Shown: in pieces, positions 17,657-24,593 of the stretch
Position numbering within the stretch: the stretch's first letter is position 1
How the letters are laid out: each line of letters begins with the position of its first letter
DNA from: PALSA-555 sp963821325
Lineage (GTDB): Bacteria; Actinomycetota; Acidimicrobiia; IMCC26256; PALSA-555
Direction: 5' to 3'
NCBI GenBank assembly: GCA_963821325.1
Contig: CAWGDC010000003.1
Coordinates: 62,001-126,000, forward strand
DNA: 64,000 nucleotides
Notes under the pieces: model-generated
What the model was told of the DNA's origin: nothing
The model's input: the letters and a program-made list of their open reading frames with translations, nothing else
Database searches by the model: none
Translations under genes and position numbers: made by a program

Positions 17657-17912
17657 CCCCACCATTCTCCCGCGTCTTGGGGATGAACAGCCCCACCATC
17701 CACCGCAAAACAACACAGATTTCCGTCTACCGATCCACAGGCTGGACCATTCAGGCTGGCGACACCTTGCCGTCGGGAGGTGTCCACGCCATGAGGCCAG
17801 GTAACCCCTCCGATCCCCTTTAGCGGGCCAGCCATCTTCACGGGAGAAGCAAGCCGCGGGACCGGAGGGACCCCTAGCGGGGCGCGCCCGTCAGCGCGCC
17901 CGCCTCCAACCA

Positions 17913-17996
17913 GCCCGTGTGGCGGAATTGGCATACGCACCCGGTCTGGGACCGGGACCCTCCCAGGGATTGCGCGTTCGACTCGCGCCGGGGGCA
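17913..17996 (+). tRNA. type II tRNA-like gene: Leu-type body, Pro(UGG)-type anticodon loop
   Basis: An 84-base cloverleaf can be drawn: acceptor GCCCGTG with CGGGGGC (one G-G mismatch, one wobble), a D-arm GCG/CGC with the tRNA-Leu-like loop GAATTGGCATA, an anticodon stem CCCGG/CCGGG with a 7-base loop TCTGGGA, a long variable arm CCCT/AGGG, a T-arm GCGCG/CGCGC with loop TTCGACT, and discriminator A. The long variable arm and D-loop are those of tRNA-Leu, yet the loop places TGG at 34-36, a proline anticodon, with C instead of the invariant T at 33. CCA is not encoded. It lies inside the transposon, 82 bases from the right repeat. It may be a functional odd tRNA, a tRNA mimic or a decayed gene. 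Confidence 0.65.
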
Positions 17997-18010
17997 CTCC
18001 CCAACATATT

Positions 18011-18030
18011 GCGGTGGTCAAAACCGCCGC
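18011..18030 (+). terminator. hairpin after the tRNA-like gene
   Basis: GCGGTGGT pairs with ACCGCCGC (one wobble) across a CAAA loop, 14 bases after the tRNA-like gene and within the transposon. A TT follows but no long T-tract. Confidence 0.5.
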
Positions 18031-18078
18031 TTGACCAGCCATCACGTGTCAAGCCTCGCTCTGGCACCCCCGAAACCG

Positions 18079-18101
18079 GGTTTGCCAAGTGAAACATCGT
18101 G
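18079..18101 (-). repeat. right terminal inverted repeat
   Basis: Read on the reverse strand this is CACGATGTTTCACTTG, G, CAAACC, matching the left end except at one base. On this side TTGGCA replaces TTGACA, so the outward-in promoter is weaker. Confidence 0.9.
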
Positions 18102-18109
18102 ACCACCTT
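18102..18109 (+). repeat. right target-site duplication
   Basis: ACCACCTT repeats the sequence at 15026-15033. See the left copy for the 8-bp versus 14-bp reading. Confidence 0.85.
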
Positions 18110-18192
18110 CACACCCGCAAAGCGGACATTTCGCCTCGTCGGCTTCGGGGTCGCTCCGGCGCGGCCACTAGCGTGGGACGCGAAGTTCCAAC

Positions 18193-18224
18193 GGTGTAAT
18201 TCCACCTGGGTGTAATTCCACCTG
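18193..18224. promoter_or_regulatory. tandem 16-bp operator-like repeat
   Basis: GGTGTAATTCCACCTG occurs twice in perfect tandem (18193-18208, 18209-18224). Each unit is a near-palindrome (GGTG..AATT..CACC). The pair sits between CGAAGT (18181-18186) and ACTTCG (18229-18234), which could pair. The array is 70-101 bases upstream of the lytic-transglycosylase start and, before the transposon came in, faced the acyltransferase-3 gene on the other side. Two adjacent 16-bp units suggest cooperative binding of a dimeric regulator. Confidence 0.6.
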
Positions 18225-18293
18225 GCGGACTTCGACCCCCCCATCCGAAGCCTCGTGTCGTCGCGCGCGGGCCAACCCGACACAGGAGCGGTC

Positions 18294-18764
18294 ATGCGAC
18301 CCGCCCGTCCCGTCCCGATCGACCTCCTCGAGGACACCCCCGCACCCCCGGCCGGGCCCCCCGACCCCGCCCGCACCCCGAGCCGGTGGCGGCGCTGGGC
18401 CCGTCCCCTCGCGGTCGGGCTGCTCACCGCTGGGCTCGCGGGCGGCGCCGCGGGGTGCTTCGCCCCGGGGCCGTCGGGTCCATCGCCCACCGTCGCGGCC
18501 GCGATCCAGGACGCGTTCGGGTCCGCCGGACCGGGGGTCGTGAGCTGCATGACCGACGTCGCCGGCCGGGAATCGGGCTGGGATCCGGGCGCCCGCAATC
18601 CGAGCGGCGCAAGCGGCCTGTTCCAGCTGCTGCTTCCCCTGCACGACGACCTGTTCTGGGCCGTCGGGGTCTCCCCGACCGCCTGGGGCGACCCGTACTG
18701 GAACGCCCAGGCCGCCCGGCAGCTCTGGGACTCGTCGGGCATCGCGCCCTGGGGCGGCTGCTGA
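18294..18764 (+). CDS. lytic transglycosylase-like lipoprotein
   Basis: The 156-residue product has a Pro/Arg-rich cytoplasmic start, a hydrophobic segment and a lipobox-like AGGAAGC, so the mature form may be lipid-anchored outside. The lysozyme-like domain has SCMTDVAGRESGWDPGARN with the catalytic Glu in RESGW and SGASGLFQLL, a goose-lysozyme/SLT-type pattern; a WNAQAARQLW helix closes it. It probably cleaves peptidoglycan glycan strands. ATG 18294 follows AGGAG at 18284-18288. The tandem operator just upstream implies dedicated regulation. Confidence 0.8.
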   Translation: MRPARPVPIDLLEDTPAPPAGPPDPARTPSRWRRWARPLAVGLLTAGLAGGAAGCFAPGPSGPSPTVAAAIQDAFGSAGPGVVSCMTDVAGRESGWDPGARNPSGASGLFQLLLPLHDDLFWAVGVSPTAWGDPYWNAQAARQLWDSSGIAPWGGC

Positions 18765-18794
18765 CGGGCGGCGCCGCCGCCGACGGCCCGCCGG

Positions 18795-19968
18795 TCACAT
18801 GAAGTTGCGGGTGTGCAGCGCCGAGAGGTCGGCCGCCTCGCGCTCGCTGAACCCGAGCCGGGCGAGCCGCCCTCGTCGGCCGTCGTCCATCTCGGCCTGC
18901 AGCGTCGCCACGAGGGCGTGGCCCCGCCCGATCGCGGCGGGGGTCCAGGCACCGGCGGCGAGCACGACGAGCGCGTCGAAGACCTGCTGGTTCAGGCCCG
19001 TCGTGTGGGCCAGCGCGTCGTGCCGGCGGTGCACCGCGGCCCGGAGCCGGGACCGCAGGCCCGGGTCGACGGCGAGGTGCTGCTCGAGGTGGGCCACGCC
19101 GTAGGCGACATGGCGGGCCTCGTCCTGCAAGGCGAGGTGCGCGACGCGGGCGGTGACCGGGTCGGGGGCGTGGCGGTCGAGGAAGGCGAGCAGGTTGAGG
19201 AAGCTCCCCTCCCCGAGCACCGACAGGAGGAAGGACGCCAACGCGAAGTCGGGCTCGTCGAGGAGCGTCTGCAGCGACGCGCGGCCGCCGGCGCCGGACA
19301 CGCCGAGCGTCGACCCGCGGAGACGGGCGCGCCGGGTGAACACCTCGAGGTGGCGGGCTTCGTCGGCGACCTGGACCGCGAGGAGCTGCAGGACCTCCTG
19401 GAAGTAAGGGTGGATGCGCCCGAGGAACCGGGCCGGGACGACGAGCGCCGCGGTCTCGTTCTCGACGAGGTAGGTCATGACCTGGACGACGGCGGCTTCG
19501 AGCTCCGGGTCGAGGGGGTCGCCGGCGGCCCAGTCGATCGCGGTCGCGGGATCCCATTGGCTGGCCACGGCCTGCGCGTACAGGCGCGGGACCACGTCGG
19601 CCCACACGACGTCGCGACCGTCGAGGTCGAAGCGCGGCGTCGGCCCACCCGACTCGACGAGGGCGCCGCGGGCGGCGAGACCCCACGTCGCGTCGGCGCG
19701 GGCCGCGAGGCCGTCGGCGGGGGCTCGGCGGGCGTCGTGCCAGCGCGGCGGCGTTCGCGTCGCCACGCCGGACCGTGACGCCGTCCGCGTCGAGGTGATG
19801 CCCCTCGGCGCGGCACCAGGCGCGCAGCTGGATCGTCAGGTCGGGATGCCGCCCGCGCACGGTGAGGCGGTCGCCCGCCGGGAGGGTGGCCAGCGCGCGG
19901 TCGAGGAGCACGGTGGCGCCTCGGTCGAGCCCGAGGTCCTCAAGGTCGATAGTCAACAGCTCGGACAT
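18795..19968 (-). CDS. TusA-like domain fused to ferritin-like diiron protein, frameshifted
   Basis: The first 70 residues (LLTIDLEDLGLDRGATVLLD, then LTVRGRHPDLTIQLRAWCR) resemble a TusA/SirA sulfurtransferase fold. After a shift near 19750 the second frame gives a 320-residue helical protein with diiron ligands: ENETAALV, DEARHLEVF (ExxH), GEGSFL and DEARHVAYG (ExxH). Such carboxylate-bridged diiron proteins are oxygenases or ribonucleotide-reductase-R2-like. The fusion suggests oxidation of a sulfur-containing or carrier-bound substrate. It is the last gene of a three-gene unit; its start overlaps the preceding gene by 29 bases. Confidence 0.7.
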
Positions 19969-20788
19969 CGCCGCGCGCGTCGTAGAAGCCGGTCTCGTCG
20001 ACCGCCCGCTCGAGCGCGTCGTAGTGGTCGACGCGCCCCTCGACCCACTCGTGGAGGCCTTCGAGGTCGAGCAGCGGCCGGACCTCCGGGTCGCCGTACG
20101 ACATGGCGAGCAGCGCGTCGCCGAAGCGGGTCAGCGCGTCGGCGTCGCCCCGCACCGTCATGTTGCAGTGGTCGAACGGCGCGGTGTGGGTCAGGACCCG
20201 CGTCGCGCCCTCTGGGAGGGTGCCCTCCTGCGCGAACGTGAGCAGGTTGGCGTCGATCACGCACGCCGCGTCGACGTCCCCGGCGATCAGGGCCCGGGCC
20301 GCGTCGCGTTCCCCGCCGATGTGGTCGCCGTGCAGCCCGACCCCGACGTCGAAGCGTCGCACCGTGAAGTCGCGGCCCGGGTCGAGCCCCAACCCGCGGA
20401 GGTGCGAGAGCGGCAGCAGCGTCGACTGCGGCGAATCGATCGCCCCGGTCGCGACCGTCGCGCCGCGGAGGGCGTCGACGTCCTTGACGCCGCCGGTGCG
20501 GGTGATCACCGCCGACGTGAGGTCCCGGTCGGTGTCGCGCATGGTGAGCGCCCGCACCTCGACCCCGCGGGCCGCGGCGAGCCGGCGGGCGCGCACCCAC
20601 GCGAGCGGCGAGTTCCACGCCGCGTCGAGTCGGCCCTCCACGAGGTCGACGACCTGGCGCTCGTAGTTCGAGTACAAGACGAAGTCGAAGTCGAGGTCCT
20701 GGCCGCGCAGCCAGTCCCGGAACCCCTCCCAGATCGTCACGACCTTCGGGTCGTAGGCGACCGCGCCCATCAGCAGCGTCGCGCTCAT
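19940..20788 (-). CDS. PhnD-like substrate-binding protein without signal peptide
   Basis: The 282-residue protein has the periplasmic-binding-protein type II fold of PhnD/phosphite-binding proteins: LLMGAVAYDPKVVTIWEGF at the start, FVLYSNYERQVVDLVEGRLD, WNSPLAWVRARR, and TGAIDSPQSTLLPL in the second lobe. Unlike transporter partners it has no signal peptide or lipobox and no permease nearby, so it likely acts in the cytoplasm as a ligand-binding or enzyme-like protein. ATG 20788 overlaps the stop of the acyl-CoA dehydrogenase gene (ATGA), showing coupling. Confidence 0.75.
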   Translation of the reverse strand: MSATLLMGAVAYDPKVVTIWEGFRDWLRGQDLDFDFVLYSNYERQVVDLVEGRLDAAWNSPLAWVRARRLAAARGVEVRALTMRDTDRDLTSAVITRTGGVKDVDALRGATVATGAIDSPQSTLLPLSHLRGLGLDPGRDFTVRRFDVGVGLHGDHIGGERDAARALIAGDVDAACVIDANLLTFAQEGTLPEGATRVLTHTAPFDHCNMTVRGDADALTRFGDALLAMSYGDPEVRPLLDLEGLHEWVEGRVDHYDALERAVDETGFYDARGDVRAVDYRP

Positions 20789-21909
20789 GCCGGGTCCAGC
20801 AGCGGCAGCCCGCACAGGGCCCGTCCGACGAAGTCCAAGAGGGCGTCGGTCGTCGGGGCCATGACCCGCGCGGCGCGGGAGTCGCGGAAGCGACGCTCGA
20901 CGCCGAGCTCCTTGCGGAACGCCGCGCCGCCGCACAGCCGCATCGCCTCGTCGGTCACGTGGCTGGCGGCCTCACCGGCCGCGGCCTTCACCTCGAGGAC
21001 CCGCAGCTGCGCGTCCTCGCGGGCCGCCCCCAGCGCGGCGAGCGTGTCGACCACGAGCGCCTTCGCGGCGTCGGCGTCGATCCGCATCCGGGCGAACGCG
21101 GCGCGCAGCGTGGGCTGCTGCGCCAGCGTCTGGTCGAGGTGCTCGAGGCGGGTGCCGACGAGGTGCCGGCCGGTCTCGGCGACGGCGCCGTTCATCAGCC
21201 CGACGCTCGCCGAGGCGCTCAGGACGAGGAACCAGGGCAGCACGATGCTCAACGCCACGTCGAGGCCCGCGCCGTCGTCACCCAGCCGGGCCGACCCGGG
21301 GACAGTGACGCCGTCGGCGGTCATCGGGTTCGAGGCGTTGCCCCGCAAGCCCAGCCCGTCGAACGCGCCGGTCACCGACAGGCCGGGTGCGTCGCGCGGC
21401 ACGAGCCAGAGGGTCATCGGGCCGGGCGCGGCGACCGGGCGGCTCGACCAGACGTAGCTGTCCGCCTGCCCGGCGGACGTGACCCAGCTCTTGTGGGCGT
21501 CGAGCCGGATGGCGTCCCCCTCGGCCCGGGCCGTGCTCTGGGGCGCCCAGAAGTGGCTGCGGCTCCCGACCTCGGAGAACGCGAGGGTGCTGACGTGCCG
21601 TCCGGCGGCGATCTCGGTGCGCACCGACTCGGGGCCGTGCGCCTCGAGCACCGCGGTCGCGGCGTAGTGCATCAGCACCACCATCGCGGTGGAGCCGCAG
21701 GCCTCGGCCAGCCGCGTGATGACGTCCGAGGCGGCGTCGAGGCCCTGCCCGCCGCCGCCGACGTCGGTCGACGAGGTCAGGCCGAGGATCCCCGCGGCGC
21801 CGAGCGCGTCGAGCGCGGCGCGGGGGTAGGTGCCGTGCTGGTCGACGTCGGCGGCCTGCGGTGCGACGACGTCGGCGATGACACGCGCGAGCGCGTCCTG
21901 GTCTGCCAT
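20785..21909 (-). CDS. acyl-CoA dehydrogenase-like flavoprotein
   Basis: The 374-residue protein has the ACAD layout: N-terminal helices, a middle beta domain with LAFSEVGSRSHFW, LDAHKSWVTSAGQAD and GLGLRGNASNP, and a C-terminal helical domain ending CGGAAFRKELGVERRFRDSR. It lacks the usual base-containing signature of classical fatty-acid enzymes as far as can be judged by eye and may belong to the SfnB/DszC-like monooxygenase side of the family. It leads a coupled operon with the PhnD-like and TusA-diiron genes and has a TAGGAGG ribosome site. Confidence 0.75.
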   Translation of the reverse strand: MADQDALARVIADVVAPQAADVDQHGTYPRAALDALGAAGILGLTSSTDVGGGGQGLDAASDVITRLAEACGSTAMVVLMHYAATAVLEAHGPESVRTEIAAGRHVSTLAFSEVGSRSHFWAPQSTARAEGDAIRLDAHKSWVTSAGQADSYVWSSRPVAAPGPMTLWLVPRDAPGLSVTGAFDGLGLRGNASNPMTADGVTVPGSARLGDDGAGLDVALSIVLPWFLVLSASASVGLMNGAVAETGRHLVGTRLEHLDQTLAQQPTLRAAFARMRIDADAAKALVVDTLAALGAAREDAQLRVLEVKAAAGEAASHVTDEAMRLCGGAAFRKELGVERRFRDSRAARVMAPTTDALLDFVGRALCGLPLLDPA

Positions 21910-21931
21910 GAATCCAGTCCTCCTACAAGGT

Positions 21932-22021
21932 GTGGTGCAAACCGCAGACCACGGGGGCTGCGGTCACCGTCGCCCGACCGGGCGAGACCGTCGGGGCTTC
22001 ACCGACGCGGCATGCGACCAC
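21932..22021 (-). promoter_or_regulatory. structured 5' leader, riboswitch-like or leader-peptide attenuator
   Basis: On the reverse strand, GTGGTcGCA and TGCACCAC close a 90-base domain containing three further hairpins: GTCGG/CCGAC (loop with TGAAGC), CGCCC/GGGCG, and CCGCAG/CTGCGG. The domain ends just before the TAGGAGG ribosome site of the acyl-CoA dehydrogenase gene. Two small reading frames also cross it: MPRR-stop (22013-21999) behind a purine-rich site, and a 32-codon GTG frame ending CGLHHTL-stop at the ribosome site. By eye it does not match a named riboswitch family. Confidence 0.45.
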
Positions 22022-22076
22022 CCCCTTCCCTTGCAGCGGACCGGTCGACGTTACCCACCCCGCGCCCGGGGCCGGG

Positions 22077-22976
22077 TCACCCGCCGGCGGCGCGGGCGAG
22101 GTCGTGGGGGCCCGACGGCAGGTAGCCGCCGGCGGCGCGGATCGCCGCGCCCCACGCGGTGAGCAGCTCGACGAGCGTGTCGAGGTCGTCGCCGAGCGCC
22201 TCGACGATCGGGCGGCACTGGCGGTCGGTGCCGCGCTCGACGTCCTCACGCAGCGTCTGGCCCGTCGCGGTGAGCCCGTCGTCGTCGAGCAGACCCCGGG
22301 CCGCCAGGCGCGCCTCGGCCGCGTCGAGGTCGGCGTCGCTCCACGCACGGGTGCGCACGTACGAGCGGGGCGGCAGACCCCAGTAGCGCTCCGTGGCGAG
22401 GCCGATCTCGGCGGCGTCGAAGCCGGCCGCGGTCCACGCGGCCGTGTGCGCGTCACCGCGGTACTCGCGGAGGCGGTCGGCGAGCCGCCACGCGTCGCCG
22501 ATCGGCGTGCCGGGCAGGCCGAGGCTCACCAGCCCGGCGTAGAGGGGCCGTCCCTCGGGGCGGAGCGGCTCGTTCGCACGGGCCAGCAGCGCGGTCGCGG
22601 GCTCGAGCCCGTCGGGTGCCTCGCCAAGGATGCGGACCAGCTGGTCGGTCGCGCCGGCGGTGCGGGCCGCGCCGATCGTGGCGGCGTCGGTGAGGGTCCA
22701 GCCGTGCGTCACGGCCGGCACGACGGCCGCCGGGTTGAACACGGCGAACGCCGCCGCGATCAGCCCCCCGGGCACCTGGCCGAGGACCGACCCGCGGCTG
22801 CAGAAGTAGGCGGCGCCGTCGGGCAGGGCCACGTCGCCGGCCATCCCGGGGCTGGGCCCGAAGCCGAGCGCGGCGTAGCGGGCATGACACTCGGGTGCGA
22901 AGTACACCTGGCCGGCGACGGGCTCGAGCGCGCTCGCGAGGGCGCGCGCCCGTTCGCTCACCTCGGCGTCGTGCAC
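22077..22976 (-). CDS. SCO6745/SalK-family protein
   Basis: This 299-residue protein matches the SCO6745 (SalK) family: an opening with EPVAGQVYFAPECHARYAALGF, then AAYFCSRGSVLGQVPGGLIAAAFAVFNPA, and a C-terminal part with AARGLLDDDGLTATGQTLR that looks like a winged helix. Family members occur across actinobacteria, some beside natural-product clusters, without a clear biochemical role. GTG 22976 was taken as start; a later GTG (VSERARAL) is possible. It lies upstream of the acyl-CoA dehydrogenase unit, separated by the structured leader. Confidence 0.8.
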   Translation of the reverse strand: MHDAEVSERARALASALEPVAGQVYFAPECHARYAALGFGPSPGMAGDVALPDGAAYFCSRGSVLGQVPGGLIAAAFAVFNPAAVVPAVTHGWTLTDAATIGAARTAGATDQLVRILGEAPDGLEPATALLARANEPLRPEGRPLYAGLVSLGLPGTPIGDAWRLADRLREYRGDAHTAAWTAAGFDAAEIGLATERYWGLPPRSYVRTRAWSDADLDAAEARLAARGLLDDDGLTATGQTLREDVERGTDRQCRPIVEALGDDLDTLVELLTAWGAAIRAAGGYLPSGPHDLARAAGG

Positions 22977-23029
22977 GGCGCGTGATCGTAGGCGCGGGCC
23001 ACGCGGGCCATGCCGTGCCTCGCGCGGGG

Positions 23030-23656
23030 CTACATGCGGTCCTTGAGGATCGCCACCCCGTCACCCGACAGGTCGCCGAGCGCGGCCCCGCGCCCGGCGA
23101 TCGCCAGCAGGATCGAGATGCCCGGCCCGGACACCGCCGGTCCGTCTCCGGCCGACCAGTCGCTGTCCGTCGCCTTGAAGGTCAGGCCGGCGGCGCGCCG
23201 CTTGCCGCCGATGATGAGGTTCGACTTGCGGTAGAAGTCGGCGGTCTGGCCGATGGCGTCGGCCGGGTACTGGTGCGACAGGCCGAGCGGGCGGCGGATG
23301 TCCTCGCTGTGGACCAGCACCTCGCCGAGCCACGAGTCGATCGGCCCCGGCGGGTGCTTCGTCGAGCTCACCGACGCCGCGTACCGCGCCAGCGTGTCCG
23401 CCGGTGATCCCTCGTTCTGCTGGTCAATCGCCTTCTGCTGCATGGCGCCGAACTTGAACCCCGACCCGATCAACGCGGCGAAGAACTTCGGCGGCGTCAG
23501 CTCGGCGGTGGCCGTCAGGTGGCCGAGGACGTCGCGCACCGACCAGCCGTCACACAGCGACGGCGTGTCCCACTGCGCGGCGGAGAGCGAGCGGAGGTCG
23601 GCGTCGAGCGCGGCCCGCTCGCCGTGGATCGTCGACCACGTCTCGGATGTGCCCAT
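23030..23656 (-). CDS. TIGR03083/maleylpyruvate isomerase-like (DinB-fold) protein
   Basis: The 208-residue protein begins with the DinB-like helical bundle: ERAALDADLRSLSAAQWDTP, LCDGWSVRDVLGHL (metal-binding His) and later GEVLVHSEDIRRPLG (second His pair). These are the marks of TIGR03083 proteins, relatives of mycothiol-dependent maleylpyruvate isomerase. The group uses mycothiol or acts on small electrophiles, consistent with an actinobacterial host. ATG 23656 begins MGTSETWSTIHGE. It is monocistronic or paired with the next hydrolase gene 100 bases upstream. Confidence 0.85.
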   Translation of the reverse strand: MGTSETWSTIHGERAALDADLRSLSAAQWDTPSLCDGWSVRDVLGHLTATAELTPPKFFAALIGSGFKFGAMQQKAIDQQNEGSPADTLARYAASVSSTKHPPGPIDSWLGEVLVHSEDIRRPLGLSHQYPADAIGQTADFYRKSNLIIGGKRRAAGLTFKATDSDWSAGDGPAVSGPGISILLAIAGRGAALGDLSGDGVAILKDRM

Positions 23657-23762
23657 GTGTGTGCTCCTTTGCCGGCGGGCTGCTGCGACCTGCCGCGGTG
23701 CTGACCCCCGTCGCAGCGGTCTCGTATAGCGCCTCGCGCCGCTGGAGCCGAATCGGCGACGG

Positions 23763-24461
23763 TCAGGTGCCGACGCCCGCCTCGACCCGGTAGCGCTCGA
23801 GACGGTCGACGAGCTCGTCGGGGTGCGCCAACGCGGGGAGGTGCCCGCTGTCCAGCTCGTCGGGGACGATGCCGAGCCGCTCGCGCACCACCCGCCGCTG
23901 AAACGCGGCCGGGAAGAAGCGGTCCTGGGTACAGAGCAGGAACCGGGTGGGGACGTCCGGCCACGCCGCGAGCGGCCAGCGCCGTTCGAACGGCGTCCCG
24001 GACTGGGGTCGCTCGCCTCGACGCAGGGCCTCGGCGACGACGTCGGCGGGCACGTCGTGAAAGAAGTCGGTGACAGGATCGAGGCCCTCCCCGCCGTTCG
24101 CGCGATCTCCGAGGGCGTCGCGGCGGGCTGCCTCCCAGCCGGTGGTGGCCCACCAGTCGCCGGGCGCCTCGCCGGGCCGCTGCACCATCGCCGCCACCAG
24201 GACGAGCAGCCCGACCGGCACGCGGTCGCAGACCAGCGGCGCGGTGAACCCGGCGAGGGACTGCGCGACGAGCACGACGTCCTCGCGGTCCCCGATCGCG
24301 TCGACGACCGCGTCGGCGTACTCCTCGAAACCGCACCGGTCGTCGTCGCTGGGCAGGTCGGGCGCCACGACGTCGGCACCGCGGGCCCGCAGGGCGGGCG
24401 CGACGAGGTGCCAGTACCACGAGTCCGAGCTGGCCCCGTGCACGAGGGCGTAGGTCGTCAT
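23763..24461 (-). CDS. alpha/beta hydrolase
   Basis: The 232-residue protein is a compact alpha/beta hydrolase. It has an oxyanion loop YALVHGASSDSWYW, a nucleophile elbow VVLVAQSLAGFTA (Ser in QSLAG), an acid in LLCTQDRFFP and the catalytic His in LDSGHLPALAHPDEL. This resembles the esterase/hydroxynitrile-lyase-like family (MSSGHxPxxxxP). The substrate is unknown. ATG 24461 fits the conserved N-terminus; an upstream GTG extension is not conserved-looking. Confidence 0.85.
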   Translation of the reverse strand: MTTYALVHGASSDSWYWHLVAPALRARGADVVAPDLPSDDDRCGFEEYADAVVDAIGDREDVVLVAQSLAGFTAPLVCDRVPVGLLVLVAAMVQRPGEAPGDWWATTGWEAARRDALGDRANGGEGLDPVTDFFHDVPADVVAEALRRGERPQSGTPFERRWPLAAWPDVPTRFLLCTQDRFFPAAFQRRVVRERLGIVPDELDSGHLPALAHPDELVDRLERYRVEAGVGT

Positions 24462-24593
24462 CGACCGAGATCCTGCCGTGACCACGCCCACCGTTGTAGG
24501 GCCTCACGCCGCGTGAGGGTCAAGGGCCGGCGGGCGGGCGACGGAGGCGGTGGGCGCGGGCCATGATCTCGGCACCCACCCGCGGAGGAGCCG

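Larger units (their letters stand above)
15034..18101. mobile_element. IS1595-type transposon with passenger genes and a tRNA-like gene
   Basis: The element is 3,068 bp, bounded by 23-bp terminal inverted repeats (22/23 identical) and flanked by an 8-bp target duplication. It carries an IS1595-like transposase, a small leaderless gene, a DUF6941-like gene, two coupled reverse-strand genes, an acidic small gene and a type II tRNA-like gene. Typical IS1595 insertions are around 0.8-1.2 kb, so about two kilobases are cargo. Several cargo genes have more A/T and less third-position bias than the host, while the small gene at 17393-17656 is host-like. The insertion lies between the acyltransferase-3 gene and the lytic-transglycosylase gene. 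Confidence 0.88.
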
